Shown: positions 1-9,720, counted from the stretch's first letter. The stretch: 64,000 nucleotides of DNA from Algoriphagus locisalis (GCF_900116615.1 NZ_FPBF01000002.1:310001-374000); one strand, 5' to 3'. A program made the numbers and translations. Notes: generated from the letters alone by a model not told the origin.

Positions 1-93
1 ATTCAGGCTGACTTTTTAGCTCCTGGATTATATATTTTAAGACTGGAGTCTGAAGGCAAGTTTAGAGAATCGCGCAAAATCTGGATACGCTAA
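1..93 (+). CDS. 3' end of a type IX secretion sorting-domain protein (partial)
   Basis: The first 30 codons form an open frame ending at TAA (91-93). The peptide contains APGLYILRLES followed by a basic tail ending KIWIR. That is the usual shape of a type A T9SS C-terminal sorting domain: a PGxYxLxL strand, a short turn, then a basic K-(I/L)-x-(I/V) end. Such domains direct proteins through the type IX secretion system to the cell surface of Bacteroidetes and are cleaved on export. The catalytic or binding part lies upstream of the window, so the function of the whole protein is unknown. Confidence 0.65.
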   Translation: MQADFLAPGLYILRLESEGKFRESRKIWIR

Positions 94-242
94 ATACAGG
101 ACTGACTTTTTGGATAGTCCGAAAAAAGGTACTTTCGGATTAAATATAAATCCATGAAATCGAGTATGGCATATAGTTACACACTAGTAATGATATCAAA
201 GATGCGAGATTCCATGTGGCCATAAAAAATAAATTCAAACAC

Positions 243-1946
243 ATGAAGAATATCTACTTACTAGCAATCTTGGGGATCTTCCTGATTTCTTGCTCTTCAG
301 ACAAGGCCGAACCTGCTGATCTGATTTTTACAAACGGTATCATTTACACAGTCAATGAATCCCAACCAATAGCGGAAGCAGTAGCCGTTAAAGACGGAAT
401 GATCCTAGCCGTAGGATCTGTAGAAGAAATCGAAAAACACAAAACTGAAAGCACAGAAGTGATCGATTTGAATGGAGAAACCATGACTCCAGGTATCATC
501 GAATCCCACGCCCACTTGATGGGAATAGGCTACAACAAGCTGGAACTGGACCTGATGTATGTCAAAACATACGATGAGCTAGTTGAGAAAGTAGCCGAAG
601 CTGTCGCCAAAGCAAAGCCAGGCGATTGGATTACGGGTCGTGGCTGGCATCAGGACAAATGGATAGAAAAGCCTGAGAAAATAGTGAAAGGCTTCCAGAC
701 CAATGAGCAGCTCAATGAAGTTTCACCTGACAACCCTGTGTTTTTGAGACATGCGAGTGGTCATGCAGCTTTCGCCAATGGCAAAGCATTGGAGCTAGCG
801 GGCATTAGCAATCTGAAAGGCGAAAGACCGGGAGAAGTAGAAGGCGGAGAAATCATTCTGGATGAGTTGGGCAATCCTACGGGAATACTTTCAGAAAAAG
901 CAGCAGGTTTGGTCGCTAGATTGATCCCCGCTGAAACACCGGAAAGAGCGGAGGAAGCATTGACTTTAGCTTTGAAAGAACTAAATGAAAAAGGAATCAC
1001 GAGTTTCCATGATGCTGGAAGTGGACAAAATGTGATTGACCTGATCCAGAAATTTAAAAACGATGGAAAGCTTACCGTCCGCCAATATGTGATGTTAACT
1101 GGTACTCAGCCAGCTCTTTTGGAGGAATGGTACAAAAAAGGACCGATGATTGACTCAGCAGATCACATGCTGACAGTTCGTTCGATCAAGCTGAACTGCG
1201 ATGGGGCTTTGGGGAATCGTGGAGCTTGGTTGTTGGAAGATTATTCTGATAGACCTGACCACAGGGGTCATGAGACTTTACCGATGTCGGTTGTTTCTGA
1301 AGTATCCGAAAAAGCAATTCCAGCGGGTTTTCAGGTCTGCTCACATGCTATTGGCGACCGCGCAAATCAGGAAATTCTTGATCGCTACGAGACTGCTTTT
1401 GCAAACTACCCAGATTCCAAAAAGCTTAGATTCCGCATCGAGCATGCACAGCATATACATCCTGATGATATTCCTAGATTTGGTGAACTAGGCGTGATCG
1501 CTGCGATGCAGGCGATTCACTTAAGTTCAGATCGCCCTTGGGCTATCGATAGACTCGGTGAGAAAAGAATTATCGATGGCGCTTATGTTTGGCAGAAACT
1601 AATGCAATCAGGAGCTGTGGTAACCAACGGAACGGATGCGCCTGTAGAACCAGTAGATCCTATCCCTTCTTTTTATGCTTCTGTGACGCGTAAAACGTTG
1701 CAAGGATTGCCAAATGGCGGCTACGAAGGAGATCAGAAAATGACTCGTGCCGAAGCTCTGAAATCATACACTTTGGATGGCGCATTTGCAGAATTTGACG
1801 AGGATTTCAAAGGCTCAATTGAAGTAGGAAAAGCTGCTGACTTCACAGTTTTTGATAAGAATATTATGGAAGTTCCGGAGGATGAAATATTAAATGCCAA
1901 AGTTGCTATGACCGTGGTAGGAGGAAAAGTGGTGTATAAGAAGTAG
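243..1946 (+). CDS. Amidohydrolase family lipoprotein (YtcJ-like)
   Basis: A metal-dependent amidohydrolase of the YtcJ/Amidohydro_3 group, 567 aa. A GTG at 216 is possible, but ATG 243 begins a lipoprotein signal (hydrophobic stretch, then LISC with Cys about residue 17), so 243 is preferred. The metal-binding HxH is in ESHAHL near residue 90, with later conserved His in HAIGDRA and RIEHAQ and the catalytic-type Asp in NGTDAP. The C-terminal GKAADFTVFD segment is the usual end of the family. Export suggests an envelope hydrolase acting on an amide or cyclic amide; the substrate cannot be told. Confidence 0.85.
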   Translation: MKNIYLLAILGIFLISCSSDKAEPADLIFTNGIIYTVNESQPIAEAVAVKDGMILAVGSVEEIEKHKTESTEVIDLNGETMTPGIIESHAHLMGIGYNKLELDLMYVKTYDELVEKVAEAVAKAKPGDWITGRGWHQDKWIEKPEKIVKGFQTNEQLNEVSPDNPVFLRHASGHAAFANGKALELAGISNLKGERPGEVEGGEIILDELGNPTGILSEKAAGLVARLIPAETPERAEEALTLALKELNEKGITSFHDAGSGQNVIDLIQKFKNDGKLTVRQYVMLTGTQPALLEEWYKKGPMIDSADHMLTVRSIKLNCDGALGNRGAWLLEDYSDRPDHRGHETLPMSVVSEVSEKAIPAGFQVCSHAIGDRANQEILDRYETAFANYPDSKKLRFRIEHAQHIHPDDIPRFGELGVIAAMQAIHLSSDRPWAIDRLGEKRIIDGAYVWQKLMQSGAVVTNGTDAPVEPVDPIPSFYASVTRKTLQGLPNGGYEGDQKMTRAEALKSYTLDGAFAEFDEDFKGSIEVGKAADFTVFDKNIMEVPEDEILNAKVAMTVVGGKVVYKK

Positions 1947-2518
1947 TGGTCAAGTTTTTAGTGTAGTATTTTTGCCAAAATAGATTGCCGCTTGTAGGCC
2001 CAGCGGGCCATCATCTTAGTAGAATTTATAAACCACATTAAACAACAATAGCTCCGTAGGAGCGACACTATTATTCAAATTAAAGGTGTCGCTCCTACGG
2101 AGCTTTGCTTAGTCCGAAACCATCAATTCTACAAAGATTTCGCTCCTCTGGAGCTCATTTAAGGAAGCAATCCTAAATGTGAAATTTGTATACGCTCTCA
2201 ATTTAATATCCGTTATTACTTTTCAGTAGCTTTTGAAACCTTATTCACCAAACAGGCCCAGCGGGCCGATATCTTTGTAGAATGTAAATGTCAATATTAG
2301 CCAAAGCCCCGTCAGGGCGGTATCTTGAAAAAGCTTTAAAAGGTGTCGCTCCTATGGAGCTTAACTTAAACTAAAGACCGTCCTTTTCTACAAAGATTTC
2401 GCTCCTCTGGAGCTCTCCAATTCTTGGCTCAGCGGACGGGTGATACCTTATTTAAATGATGAATTTTCAGAACTTATAATTAAATTAATCTCTTCATTTC
2501 CACCTAAATGTAGAGACC
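1947..2518. repeat. REP-like hairpin cluster upstream of the transposase
   Basis: This gene-free stretch is filled with 13-bp hairpins of the form 5-nt stem, 3-nt loop, 5-nt stem. GCTCC-nnn-GGAGC types start at 2051, 2091, 2142, 2348 and 2401; GGCCC-AGC-GGGCC types at 1997 and 2255; a GCCCC/GGGC type at 2306. Several carry the same tail, ATCTTTGTAGAA, on one side (or its complement). 2051-2068 and 2086-2103 are a perfect 18-bp inverted pair. A further copy lies beyond the transposase at 2994-3006. The pattern matches REP/REPIN elements mobilised by a nearby REP-associated tyrosine transposase. No coding gene is seen. Confidence 0.8.
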
Positions 2519-2980
2519 ATGGCGAATACCTACACCCAATTATTAATTCAAGTTGTATTTGCCGTGAAGGGAAGGCAGAACTTAATTCTCGAGAATAATA
2601 GAGAACATATCGAAAAATACATCTGTGGTATTATTTCAAACAAAAAATCTAAACCTCTGGCAATTTATTGTAATCCAGATCACTGCCATGTGCTGGTTGG
2701 ACTTCACCCTACAGTCGCAGTCTCGCAATTTGCATCAGACATTAAGGCTAATTCATCTAAGTGGATTAATGAGCAAAAAATAGTGTCAAGAGAATTTGAA
2801 TGGCAAGACGGTTATGGCGCATTTAGCTATGCTAAATCTCAATTGGATATTGTAGTTAAGTACATCCTAAATCAACCAATACATCATCGAAAGGTTACAT
2901 TTAGAGAAGAATACCTAGGTTTTCTAAAGAAATTTGAAATCGATTACGATGAAAAATATTTGTTTGATTTTTTGGATTGA
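2519..2980 (+). CDS. REP-associated tyrosine transposase (IS200/Y1 family)
   Basis: A 153-aa single-strand transposase of the Y1_Tnp (IS200/IS605 TnpA) fold. The HUH metal site is His55-Cys-His57 in DHCHVLVG, and the nucleophile is probably Tyr115 in KYILNQ, with Gln119 completing the usual YxxxQ motif. The length is normal for the family. It is flanked on both sides by short hairpin repeats and has no accessory tnpB or IS ends, so it fits a domesticated REP-associated transposase (RAYT) better than a full insertion sequence. The family nicks and rejoins single-stranded DNA at hairpins; activity on the local repeats is inferred from proximity. Confidence 0.85.
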   Translation: MANTYTQLLIQVVFAVKGRQNLILENNREHIEKYICGIISNKKSKPLAIYCNPDHCHVLVGLHPTVAVSQFASDIKANSSKWINEQKIVSREFEWQDGYGAFSYAKSQLDIVVKYILNQPIHHRKVTFREEYLGFLKKFEIDYDEKYLFDFLD

Positions 2981-2993
2981 AATAGAATGTGTC

Positions 2994-3006
2994 GCTCCTA
3001 CGGAGC
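2994..3006. repeat. REP-like hairpin downstream of the transposase
   Basis: GCTCC-TAC-GGAGC hairpin preceded by GTGTC, the same 18-mer seen at 2086-2103 on the other side of the transposase. It lies 14 bp after the transposase stop, so the gene is bracketed by identical elements. Confidence 0.75.
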
Positions 3007-3200
3007 TGGAATCATCACATAAAATAAAGGCAAAAATCAACATTTTATTTCTGGATTCATGCTTGCCCGCCTGATATGCGCTAAGTCCAATAGCTCTCTA
3101 ATTAATTACCTCGAGAGCAAAGATTTCAGACAAAGTGACTTTTCTTAATCCATCGAACTCACAATTTTTCCCTATTTTCAAATCTGAATCAAATACTACT

Positions 3201-6134
3201 ATGAAAAAACTCTTTACCTTTTTCTGGCTTTTTTGCCTGATATGCAACCTGTCATTTGCTCAAGATGACACACCCAAACCCATGACTTGGAAGGATATTC
3301 CAACCTGGAAATCCATGAACACAGGCACATTCCAAATCTCTCCCGATGGCAAATGGGTTGCCTATGGGATGACTGCTCTTGAAGCGGACGGAGAAGTGAT
3401 CCTTCAATATGTTAGCGATCCAGATTCCACTCAAACTTTTAAAATCGGATTTACTACCTACCCTTCCATTGAATTTAGTGAGGATAGTAAGTGGATTGCT
3501 TTTAAGGAATATCCGACTTTCAAAGAAAAGGAAGCCAATAAAAAATCGAAGGGCAAACCTCTTCATGACAAGCTTACCTTGATGAAGTTGGGCTCCACAG
3601 ATAAAGAAGACAAGAAAACGTTTGAAAACGTAAGCAATTTCTCTTTCAACAGAGATGCCTCCACACACCTTGCTATCAACCTTACTAAAGATGGTGGTGG
3701 AGATGCCAAAGGTTCTGATTTGTTGATTTATCATCTAAATAGCAAAAAAGCTCAAAACCTCGGAAATGTAGCTGAGTTCTCATTCAACAAAAGCGGTAAC
3801 TACCTCGCTTACACGGTTGATGCTGCAAATCAATCCGGAAACGGCATTTACTTGTTGAACATGACGAATAACAGCACTACGGTGCTGGACTCTGATGACG
3901 CTGCCTATAAGTCAATCAACTGGACTGAAAAAGGTGATGCTTTTGCTGCGCTAAAAATGGTCAAAGACAAAAAGTATAAGCAAGATCAGGGGAAATTGGT
4001 TGGGGTAAAAAACCTAAGCAGTCCTCAGGTGACCGTTTATGATCCTGCGAAAGATTCTACAGGATTTTCTAAAGAATACACAATAAGCCCAAATCGTCGC
4101 CCGATGTGGTCAGAGGATTTGACCAGACTTTTCTATGGTATTCATCCTTTGGTTTTGGCAAAAAAAGAAGATGTCAAAAAAGAGTTGGATAAGGACTCTG
4201 TGAAACTTGCAGAGTCTGAAGCGATGAAAAGAATCATGGCTGACACTTCGATGAACTCAATTGCAGACCTGAAAAAAGCACTTTCGAAGTTGGATTCCGG
4301 TAAAGTAAGTCCAAAAGCCAACGACGCCGACAAACCAGATATGACTATCTGGCATTGGAACGACAGCCGTCTTCAGTCTCGTCAGCAAGTACTTGAAAAC
4401 CAAGATAAAAACTACAGTTTCTATGCCATGTACAATGTGGCTTCCGGCAAACACATCCCACTTCAGGACAGTACCATGCGTAGCTTAAGCATTCTGGATA
4501 AGGAGAAATATGCGATTGGTTCAGATAATCAGACATATGAACTTCAGAGCAATCTTGATGGACAGAATTACCAGGATTTTTACATCGTAGACCTCATGAC
4601 TGGGGAGAAAAAGACCCTTTTCACCAACTTCTACCTTCCAGGCTATTCTTCCTACCCTCGGAGTTCTCCAGATGGCACTAAGTTGATTTATGGTTATGAT
4701 GGAAATTACTACAGCTACGATATCGCGTCAGGTGAAGAAGCAAATCTGACAGCTAGTTTGCCTGTAACTTTTGTCGATGAAGATGACGATCATAATGTGA
4801 AAAAGCCGTTACAAGGCTCTCTTGGCTGGAGTAGCGATAGTCAGTATGTGTTATTGAATGATGGTTGGGATATCTGGCAAGTACCTGTGACTGGAAAAGA
4901 GAAAGCGGTTAATTTGACTCTAAATGGAAGAACTGATAAGATCAGATATCAATACAGATTCTCGCTGGATCCAGATGAAAAAGGCATCAATCTTAGCAAG
5001 CCGCTCTACATCAGAACCTATGGTGAATGGACCAAAAAAAGTGGGATTTCCAGGATTAATACTTCCAAAAAAGGCTTAGTTTCAGGAGCTGAGACGTTGG
5101 TATGGGAGGATGCCAGCATTGGATCGCTACAAAAAGCAGAGGATGCTGAAGTTTACTTCTTCAACAAAGAAAAATTCAACGAGCCAGATCAGATTTATGT
5201 CGCTGATGCTTCGCTTTCATCCCCAACAAAAATCACCGAAAATGCACCTGATGCAGGAAATTATTCTTGGTCAGCAGGAACAAGACTGGTGGATTATGTT
5301 TCCGACAAAGGCGATACGCTACAAGGAGCATTATTCCTACCAGCAAATTATGTAGAAGGCGAAAAATATCCGACTGTAGTTTATTACTACGAGAAGCTAT
5401 CCCAGACTCGCCACAACTGGGTAAATCCTGGCTATAGCGGAACTGGCTGGAATCCGAACATTTACACCAGCAATGGCTTTGCTGTATTTATTCCAGACAT
5501 CGTTTATACTATGGATGATCCGGGCATGTCTGCCGTATGGTGTGTAATTCCCGGTGTGAAAGCTGCCATTGAAACGGGGGTAATTGATGCAGAGAATATT
5601 GGTATTCACGGTCATTCGTGGGGTGGTTATCAAACTGCATTTTTGATCACTCAAACAGATATGTTCAAAGCTGGTGCTGCGGGCGCTCCGCTGACCAATA
5701 TGATTTCCATGTATGATTTGATTTACTGGAATTCAGGTGGAGGAAACATGTCGATCTTTGAGGCTTCTCAGGGCAGATTTACTGGAGGTCCTTGGGAAAA
5801 CTGGGAGTCTTACGAGCGAAATAGTCCAGTCTATCATGTGAAGAATGTAACTACACCGCTTTTAATGCTTCACAATGACAAAGACGGTGCAGTGGACTTC
5901 ACTCAGGGAATAGAGTATTACTCGGCTTTGAGAAGATTGAAAAAGCCAGTGATTTTGGTACAATACAAAGGTGAAAACCACGGCTTAGGTAAACTTGAAA
6001 ATAGAAAAGATTACTCCGTGCGGATGATGGAATTCTTTGACCATCATCTGAAAGGGGCGGAAGCTCCGGAATGGATGTCAAAAGGAATTGACAAGATCGA
6101 TCTTGATGAACACCTGAAAGAAAGAGCATTTTAA
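3201..6134 (+). CDS. Secreted S9 family peptidase (prolyl oligopeptidase type)
   Basis: A 977-aa serine peptidase. The frame opens at GTG 3135, but ATG 3201 starts a typical Sec signal peptide (MKKLFTFFWLF then LSFAQ), so 3201 is chosen. The first two-thirds holds WD40/PD40-like beta-propeller repeats (for example SPDGKWVAY, SPDGTKLIYGY). The C-terminal alpha/beta-hydrolase domain has the nucleophile in GHSWGG (Ser about 806), the acid in HNDKDGAVD and the His in KGENHG. Export suggests degradation of peptides outside the cytoplasm. A strong hairpin terminator follows directly. Confidence 0.9.
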   Translation: MKKLFTFFWLFCLICNLSFAQDDTPKPMTWKDIPTWKSMNTGTFQISPDGKWVAYGMTALEADGEVILQYVSDPDSTQTFKIGFTTYPSIEFSEDSKWIAFKEYPTFKEKEANKKSKGKPLHDKLTLMKLGSTDKEDKKTFENVSNFSFNRDASTHLAINLTKDGGGDAKGSDLLIYHLNSKKAQNLGNVAEFSFNKSGNYLAYTVDAANQSGNGIYLLNMTNNSTTVLDSDDAAYKSINWTEKGDAFAALKMVKDKKYKQDQGKLVGVKNLSSPQVTVYDPAKDSTGFSKEYTISPNRRPMWSEDLTRLFYGIHPLVLAKKEDVKKELDKDSVKLAESEAMKRIMADTSMNSIADLKKALSKLDSGKVSPKANDADKPDMTIWHWNDSRLQSRQQVLENQDKNYSFYAMYNVASGKHIPLQDSTMRSLSILDKEKYAIGSDNQTYELQSNLDGQNYQDFYIVDLMTGEKKTLFTNFYLPGYSSYPRSSPDGTKLIYGYDGNYYSYDIASGEEANLTASLPVTFVDEDDDHNVKKPLQGSLGWSSDSQYVLLNDGWDIWQVPVTGKEKAVNLTLNGRTDKIRYQYRFSLDPDEKGINLSKPLYIRTYGEWTKKSGISRINTSKKGLVSGAETLVWEDASIGSLQKAEDAEVYFFNKEKFNEPDQIYVADASLSSPTKITENAPDAGNYSWSAGTRLVDYVSDKGDTLQGALFLPANYVEGEKYPTVVYYYEKLSQTRHNWVNPGYSGTGWNPNIYTSNGFAVFIPDIVYTMDDPGMSAVWCVIPGVKAAIETGVIDAENIGIHGHSWGGYQTAFLITQTDMFKAGAAGAPLTNMISMYDLIYWNSGGGNMSIFEASQGRFTGGPWENWESYERNSPVYHVKNVTTPLLMLHNDKDGAVDFTQGIEYYSALRRLKKPVILVQYKGENHGLGKLENRKDYSVRMMEFFDHHLKGAEAPEWMSKGIDKIDLDEHLKERAF

Positions 6135-6137
6135 TTT

Positions 6138-6169
6138 GAGAGGAGCTATAAAAGGCTCCTCTTTTTTTT
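6138..6169 (+). terminator. Rho-independent terminator of the S9 peptidase gene
   Basis: Stem AGAGGAGC (6139-6146) pairs with GCTCCTCT (6155-6162) across an 8-nt loop and runs into an eight-base T tract. It begins four bases after the stop codon. Confidence 0.85.
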
Positions 6170-6273
6170 ATGGCCTTTCATTGAAAAGCCCTCTCTTATC
6201 ATTTAAAGGTTGGGGAATCACTGCACATTTGCTTTCTTTAACGCTCCATTCGCTAAAGCGAACCTAACCACCC

Positions 6274-6855
6274 ATGGAAGAAACCACCCAGGAAAAAAGC
6301 GTAAACTCTGAATTTGATTTTACGAAACTAAGCTCTATCTGCTACGAAGACACCGACCCCAACTATCATGAACATCTCGAGACATATGTGTATGACCAGG
6401 ATTTTGATACTGTCTGGGATAGCTATGTAAACATTTCACCAGAACAAGCCTGGAGCGGAAAAATGATTCATTTCCACCAATTATATTCCAGAAAAACCGG
6501 AGAAGAGGTTTTTCCAGGGCAAATTTATACCGGTGGAATGGGTGAAGGCCAAGTGCTTATTTTGAATTTACATGTCTTCAATGGAGCCATAAAAATTCAA
6601 GTAGGCCATGAAGTCATGGAGATAGACAAATCGAAAAAGCTGATCCGAATTTGCTACTTGGAAAACTCTAAATCTGAAGGATCCCAGTTTATTCGATTCA
6701 ATTCCCTTCCGAATGGAAAAACAGAAGTTTCCCACAAAACTTTTTACCGAAGTGGCTCTTGGTTCAGAGACAAAGTCATTTATCCATATTTTCACACCAA
6801 AGCGATCAACGAATTCCATGGGAACGTGCGCAATTGGATGATTTCAAAAAGCTAA
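6274..6855 (+). CDS. Conserved protein of unknown function, possible START-like fold
   Basis: A 193-aa soluble protein without signal peptide or membrane segment. The aromatic- and Gly-rich middle (YTGGMGEGQVLILNLHVFNGAIKI) followed by alternating strands and a C-terminal helix resembles small SRPBCC/DUF1990-type lipid-binding folds, but this is an impression from secondary structure only. It stands alone between two terminators and so is probably its own transcription unit. Function unknown. Confidence 0.6.
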   Translation: MEETTQEKSVNSEFDFTKLSSICYEDTDPNYHEHLETYVYDQDFDTVWDSYVNISPEQAWSGKMIHFHQLYSRKTGEEVFPGQIYTGGMGEGQVLILNLHVFNGAIKIQVGHEVMEIDKSKKLIRICYLENSKSEGSQFIRFNSLPNGKTEVSHKTFYRSGSWFRDKVIYPYFHTKAINEFHGNVRNWMISKS

Positions 6856-6877
6856 AAACACAATTCTCATTATCGAA

Positions 6878-6908
6878 GGAGTCTAGATATAGGCTCCTCT
6901 TTTTTTAT
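6878..6908 (+). terminator. Rho-independent terminator
   Basis: GGAGTCT (6878-6884) pairs with AGGCTCC (6891-6897, one T-G pair), followed by a T-rich tract. It closes the preceding 193-aa gene. Confidence 0.75.
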
Positions 6909-6969
6909 GTCTGGCTTTGTGTTTGTAACTTTTAGAGAAACAAAGTTCATCCACCAAACTTTTTTGCCC

Positions 6970-8361
6970 ATGATAGAGGACAGAGTAGAAACTTTTGACG
7001 CCATTATAGTTGGATCTGGCCAAGCAGGAAATCCTCTTGCTTTGGCGCTAGCCAAGGAAAAATGGAAAGTGGCAATAGTCGAGAAAGCTGCACTTGGCGG
7101 AACTTGCGTCAACACCGGATGCACTCCCACAAAAGCTTACGTGGCAAGTGCAAGAGCCGCGTGGGCTATAGCAAACGCTCCTAATCTGGGAATCGAAGTA
7201 CCCAAATCGCCCAAAGTCAACTTAAAATCAATCAAGAAACGAAAAGACAAACTGGTCAACCAGTCTAGACTTGGAATCAGAAAATCTCTGGCAGATTCAC
7301 CTCAGGTTACGATGATTAGAGGGACAGCTTCATTCATAGATAAAACTAGATTGAAAGTTGGTTCCAGAGTCCTGAAATCTTACAAGATCTTTCTAAATGT
7401 AGGCGCCAGAGCTAGAATTCCAGAGGGATTTGAGGACGTTGACTACCTGACAAATACGTCAATTCTTCAGCTTGAAAAATTACCTGAGCGTTTAATAATA
7501 ATAGGCGGAAGTTATATAGGATTAGAGTTTGCGCAGATTTTCAAACGCTTGGGATCAAAGGTCACTGTCTTGGAAATGGGCGATTACCTGATTTCGAAAG
7601 AAGATCAGCATACCTCCGAACAAGTCCGGGAAGTTTTAGAAAAGGAAAGCATAAAAGTGATCTGCGGCGCGCACTGCCTCAAAGGGAAAAACAAGAAATC
7701 AGATAGTGTAACAGTTTCTTTTCAAAAGGACGGAAAAGATCAGAAAATCAGTGGCACTCATTTGCTAATCGCAACGGGAAGGATGCCCAATTCCGATCTC
7801 TTGAAACCAGAAAAAGCCGGTTTAGATATAAATAAAAGAGGGTTTATCGACGTGAATTCCAAGTTGGAAACAAACATTGAAGGGATCTTCGCTTTAGGTG
7901 ATTGCAATGGAAAAGGAGCTTTTACGCATACAGCTTACAATGATTATGAGATCATGGAAGATCAGCTTTTCGGAGAAAAGAAAAGGACTTTGGACGATCG
8001 GATCATCAACTATGCTTTGTACATCGACCCGCCATTGGGTAGAGCAGGAATGACACTTTCTCAGGCAAAAGAGTCTGGGAAAAATCTGTTGTTTGCCCGC
8101 ATGCCGATGAGTGAAATCTCCAGAGCAAAGGAAAAAGGAGAAACTCAGGGTAAAATGGAAGTAATCGTAGATGCTGAAACCGAGCAAATTCTGGGAGCCG
8201 CAGTATTTGGAACTGGTGGAGATGAAATCATTGGTACATTTTTGACCGCCATGTATGGTAAATTGAGCTATAAGACCCTAATGAAATCCGTACAAACGCA
8301 CCCAACCGTCACGGAACTGATCCCAACCTTATTACAACAGCTAAAGCCAATTAAGAACTAA
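6970..8361 (+). CDS. FAD/NAD(P) disulfide oxidoreductase, mercuric reductase-like
   Basis: A 463-aa class I pyridine nucleotide-disulfide oxidoreductase. The frame opens at 6907, inside the preceding terminator's T tract; ATG 6970 places the FAD-binding GSGQAGNP near the N-terminus, as the family requires. The redox-active pair is in GGTCVNTGC, a second Rossmann motif GGSYIGLEF binds NAD(P)H, FALGDCNGKGAF contacts FAD, and HPTVTE near the end supplies the catalytic His-Glu of the dimer partner. It lacks the N-terminal metal domain and C-terminal Cys pair of true MerA, and no mer genes are nearby, so the substrate is open. First gene of a three-gene operon. Confidence 0.85.
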   Translation: MIEDRVETFDAIIVGSGQAGNPLALALAKEKWKVAIVEKAALGGTCVNTGCTPTKAYVASARAAWAIANAPNLGIEVPKSPKVNLKSIKKRKDKLVNQSRLGIRKSLADSPQVTMIRGTASFIDKTRLKVGSRVLKSYKIFLNVGARARIPEGFEDVDYLTNTSILQLEKLPERLIIIGGSYIGLEFAQIFKRLGSKVTVLEMGDYLISKEDQHTSEQVREVLEKESIKVICGAHCLKGKNKKSDSVTVSFQKDGKDQKISGTHLLIATGRMPNSDLLKPEKAGLDINKRGFIDVNSKLETNIEGIFALGDCNGKGAFTHTAYNDYEIMEDQLFGEKKRTLDDRIINYALYIDPPLGRAGMTLSQAKESGKNLLFARMPMSEISRAKEKGETQGKMEVIVDAETEQILGAAVFGTGGDEIIGTFLTAMYGKLSYKTLMKSVQTHPTVTELIPTLLQQLKPIKN

Positions 8362-9155
8362 TGAAAAACTCACATAAAGTATATGCCATCCTGAATATGA
8401 TCGTGCTTGTCGCAGTGATATTCTGGAATTATTGGGTGAATGCTAAAGGCCTAAATGGGAATACTGTGAGCTCCCTAAGTTCAGATTATGAAAATCTATT
8501 TACTCCAGCTGGCTATGCCTTTTCCATATGGGGATTGATCTTTTTGGCTCTTTTCGCACAGGCTATATTCTTTATTTACCGAGCATTTAGCCCAAAAAAT
8601 GATTCTGATTTTCTCTCCCAAATTGGCCCCTATCTGATCATGGCTAACATAGGTAACGGACTATGGATCTACATGTGGCTCATGGAGCATACCGGAATTA
8701 GCGTCATAGTAATGCTTGGAATATTGGCAAGTCTGGTCATCATCATTTTGGCCACCAATATGGAACGATGGAATGCTCCACGTCCGATTATCTTTTGGCT
8801 CTGGTGGCCAATTGCGCTTTACAGCGGTTGGATCGCTGTGGCAACAATTGCAAATATTTCTGCATACTTGGCCAAAGCTGGCTGGACAGGTGGAATTCCA
8901 GAAGAGACTTGGGCTATTGTGATGATCATCCTTGCCGTCATTCTGAATCTATTTATGATTGCTACGAGAAACTTAAGGGAATTTGCTTCTGTGGGCGTTT
9001 GGGCGTTGATCGCAATTGCAGTGAGACACTGGGGAAGCATCTCAAACTTACAATGGACAGCACTGATTGGAGCAATCGTGCTATTCATCGCCATTAATAT
9101 CCATGGGTACAAAAACCGATCAACCGCCCCATTTAAATTTAACCAAACCAACTAA
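8361..9155 (+). CDS. TspO/MBR-related tryptophan-rich membrane protein
   Basis: A 264-aa inner membrane protein with about seven or eight hydrophobic segments and many Trp residues. The segment FTPAGYAFSIWGLIF matches the TspO/MBR-like signature (PxWxFxxxW type), but the protein is longer than the classic five-helix TspO of about 160 aa. Its ATG overlaps the upstream stop (TAATG), which implies translational coupling with the oxidoreductase. TspO proteins bind tetrapyrroles and modulate stress responses; that role is transferred by family only. Confidence 0.7.
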   Translation: MKNSHKVYAILNMIVLVAVIFWNYWVNAKGLNGNTVSSLSSDYENLFTPAGYAFSIWGLIFLALFAQAIFFIYRAFSPKNDSDFLSQIGPYLIMANIGNGLWIYMWLMEHTGISVIVMLGILASLVIIILATNMERWNAPRPIIFWLWWPIALYSGWIAVATIANISAYLAKAGWTGGIPEETWAIVMIILAVILNLFMIATRNLREFASVGVWALIAIAVRHWGSISNLQWTALIGAIVLFIAINIHGYKNRSTAPFKFNQTN

Positions 9156-9156
9156 T

Positions 9157-9705
9157 ATGAGAACCTTAAACAACACTGAAAAATTTGCTTTGGCAATGCC
9201 AATATTGGCTGCAGCCGGATTGATGTTTTTATCACATTCTACTCAAGCTCAAGATCTGGAAACAGTTCCCTATGTGGATCTTAAGAAATACGCTGGAGAA
9301 TGGTATGAAATAGCATCATTCCCGCAGTCATTTCAGAAAGGTTGTACGTGTACCAAAGCAACTTATACTGCCAATGAAGATGGAACTATCAAGGTCGAGA
9401 ACTCCTGCAATCTTCCAGAGAAAGGGAAAACCAAAACCTCGATTGCTAAAGCATTTGTAGAAGATGGATCTGGAAATGCCAAACTCAATGTCCAGTTCTT
9501 TTGGCCATTCAAGGGCAAATACTGGATTATAGATTTGGCAAAGGATTACTCCTATGCCGTGGTAGGTCATCCGAATCGCAAGTATTTGTGGATCCTTTCA
9601 CGAACTCAGGAAATGGATCAAGCTACTTATGATGGCATTTTACAAAGAGTCGAGGAGAAAGGCTTTGACCTCTCCAAACTCGAAAAGACGATACAATGTG
9701 ACTGA
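9157..9705 (+). CDS. blc: Lipocalin (Blc-like)
   Basis: A 182-aa exported lipocalin. ATG 9157, directly after the upstream stop, starts a signal peptide ending near STQAQ; the earlier start at 9067 would overlap the previous gene without reason. The lipocalin GxW motif is in YAGEWYEIA, and YSYAVVGHPNRKYLWILSRT is the conserved late strand of bacterial Blc proteins. The signal peptide has no obvious lipobox. Blc binds lysophospholipids or fatty acids at the envelope. Last gene of the operon; a hairpin terminator follows. Confidence 0.88.
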   Translation: MRTLNNTEKFALAMPILAAAGLMFLSHSTQAQDLETVPYVDLKKYAGEWYEIASFPQSFQKGCTCTKATYTANEDGTIKVENSCNLPEKGKTKTSIAKAFVEDGSGNAKLNVQFFWPFKGKYWIIDLAKDYSYAVVGHPNRKYLWILSRTQEMDQATYDGILQRVEEKGFDLSKLEKTIQCD

Positions 9706-9720
9706 GATAAATCATAGTTA

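Noticed and set aside
216..242. GTG start of the amidohydrolase
   Set aside because: It places charged residues before the lipoprotein signal; ATG 243 gives a proper signal peptide.
6970..8361. True mercuric reductase
   Set aside because: No N-terminal HMA domain, no C-terminal Cys pair, no merR or merT nearby.
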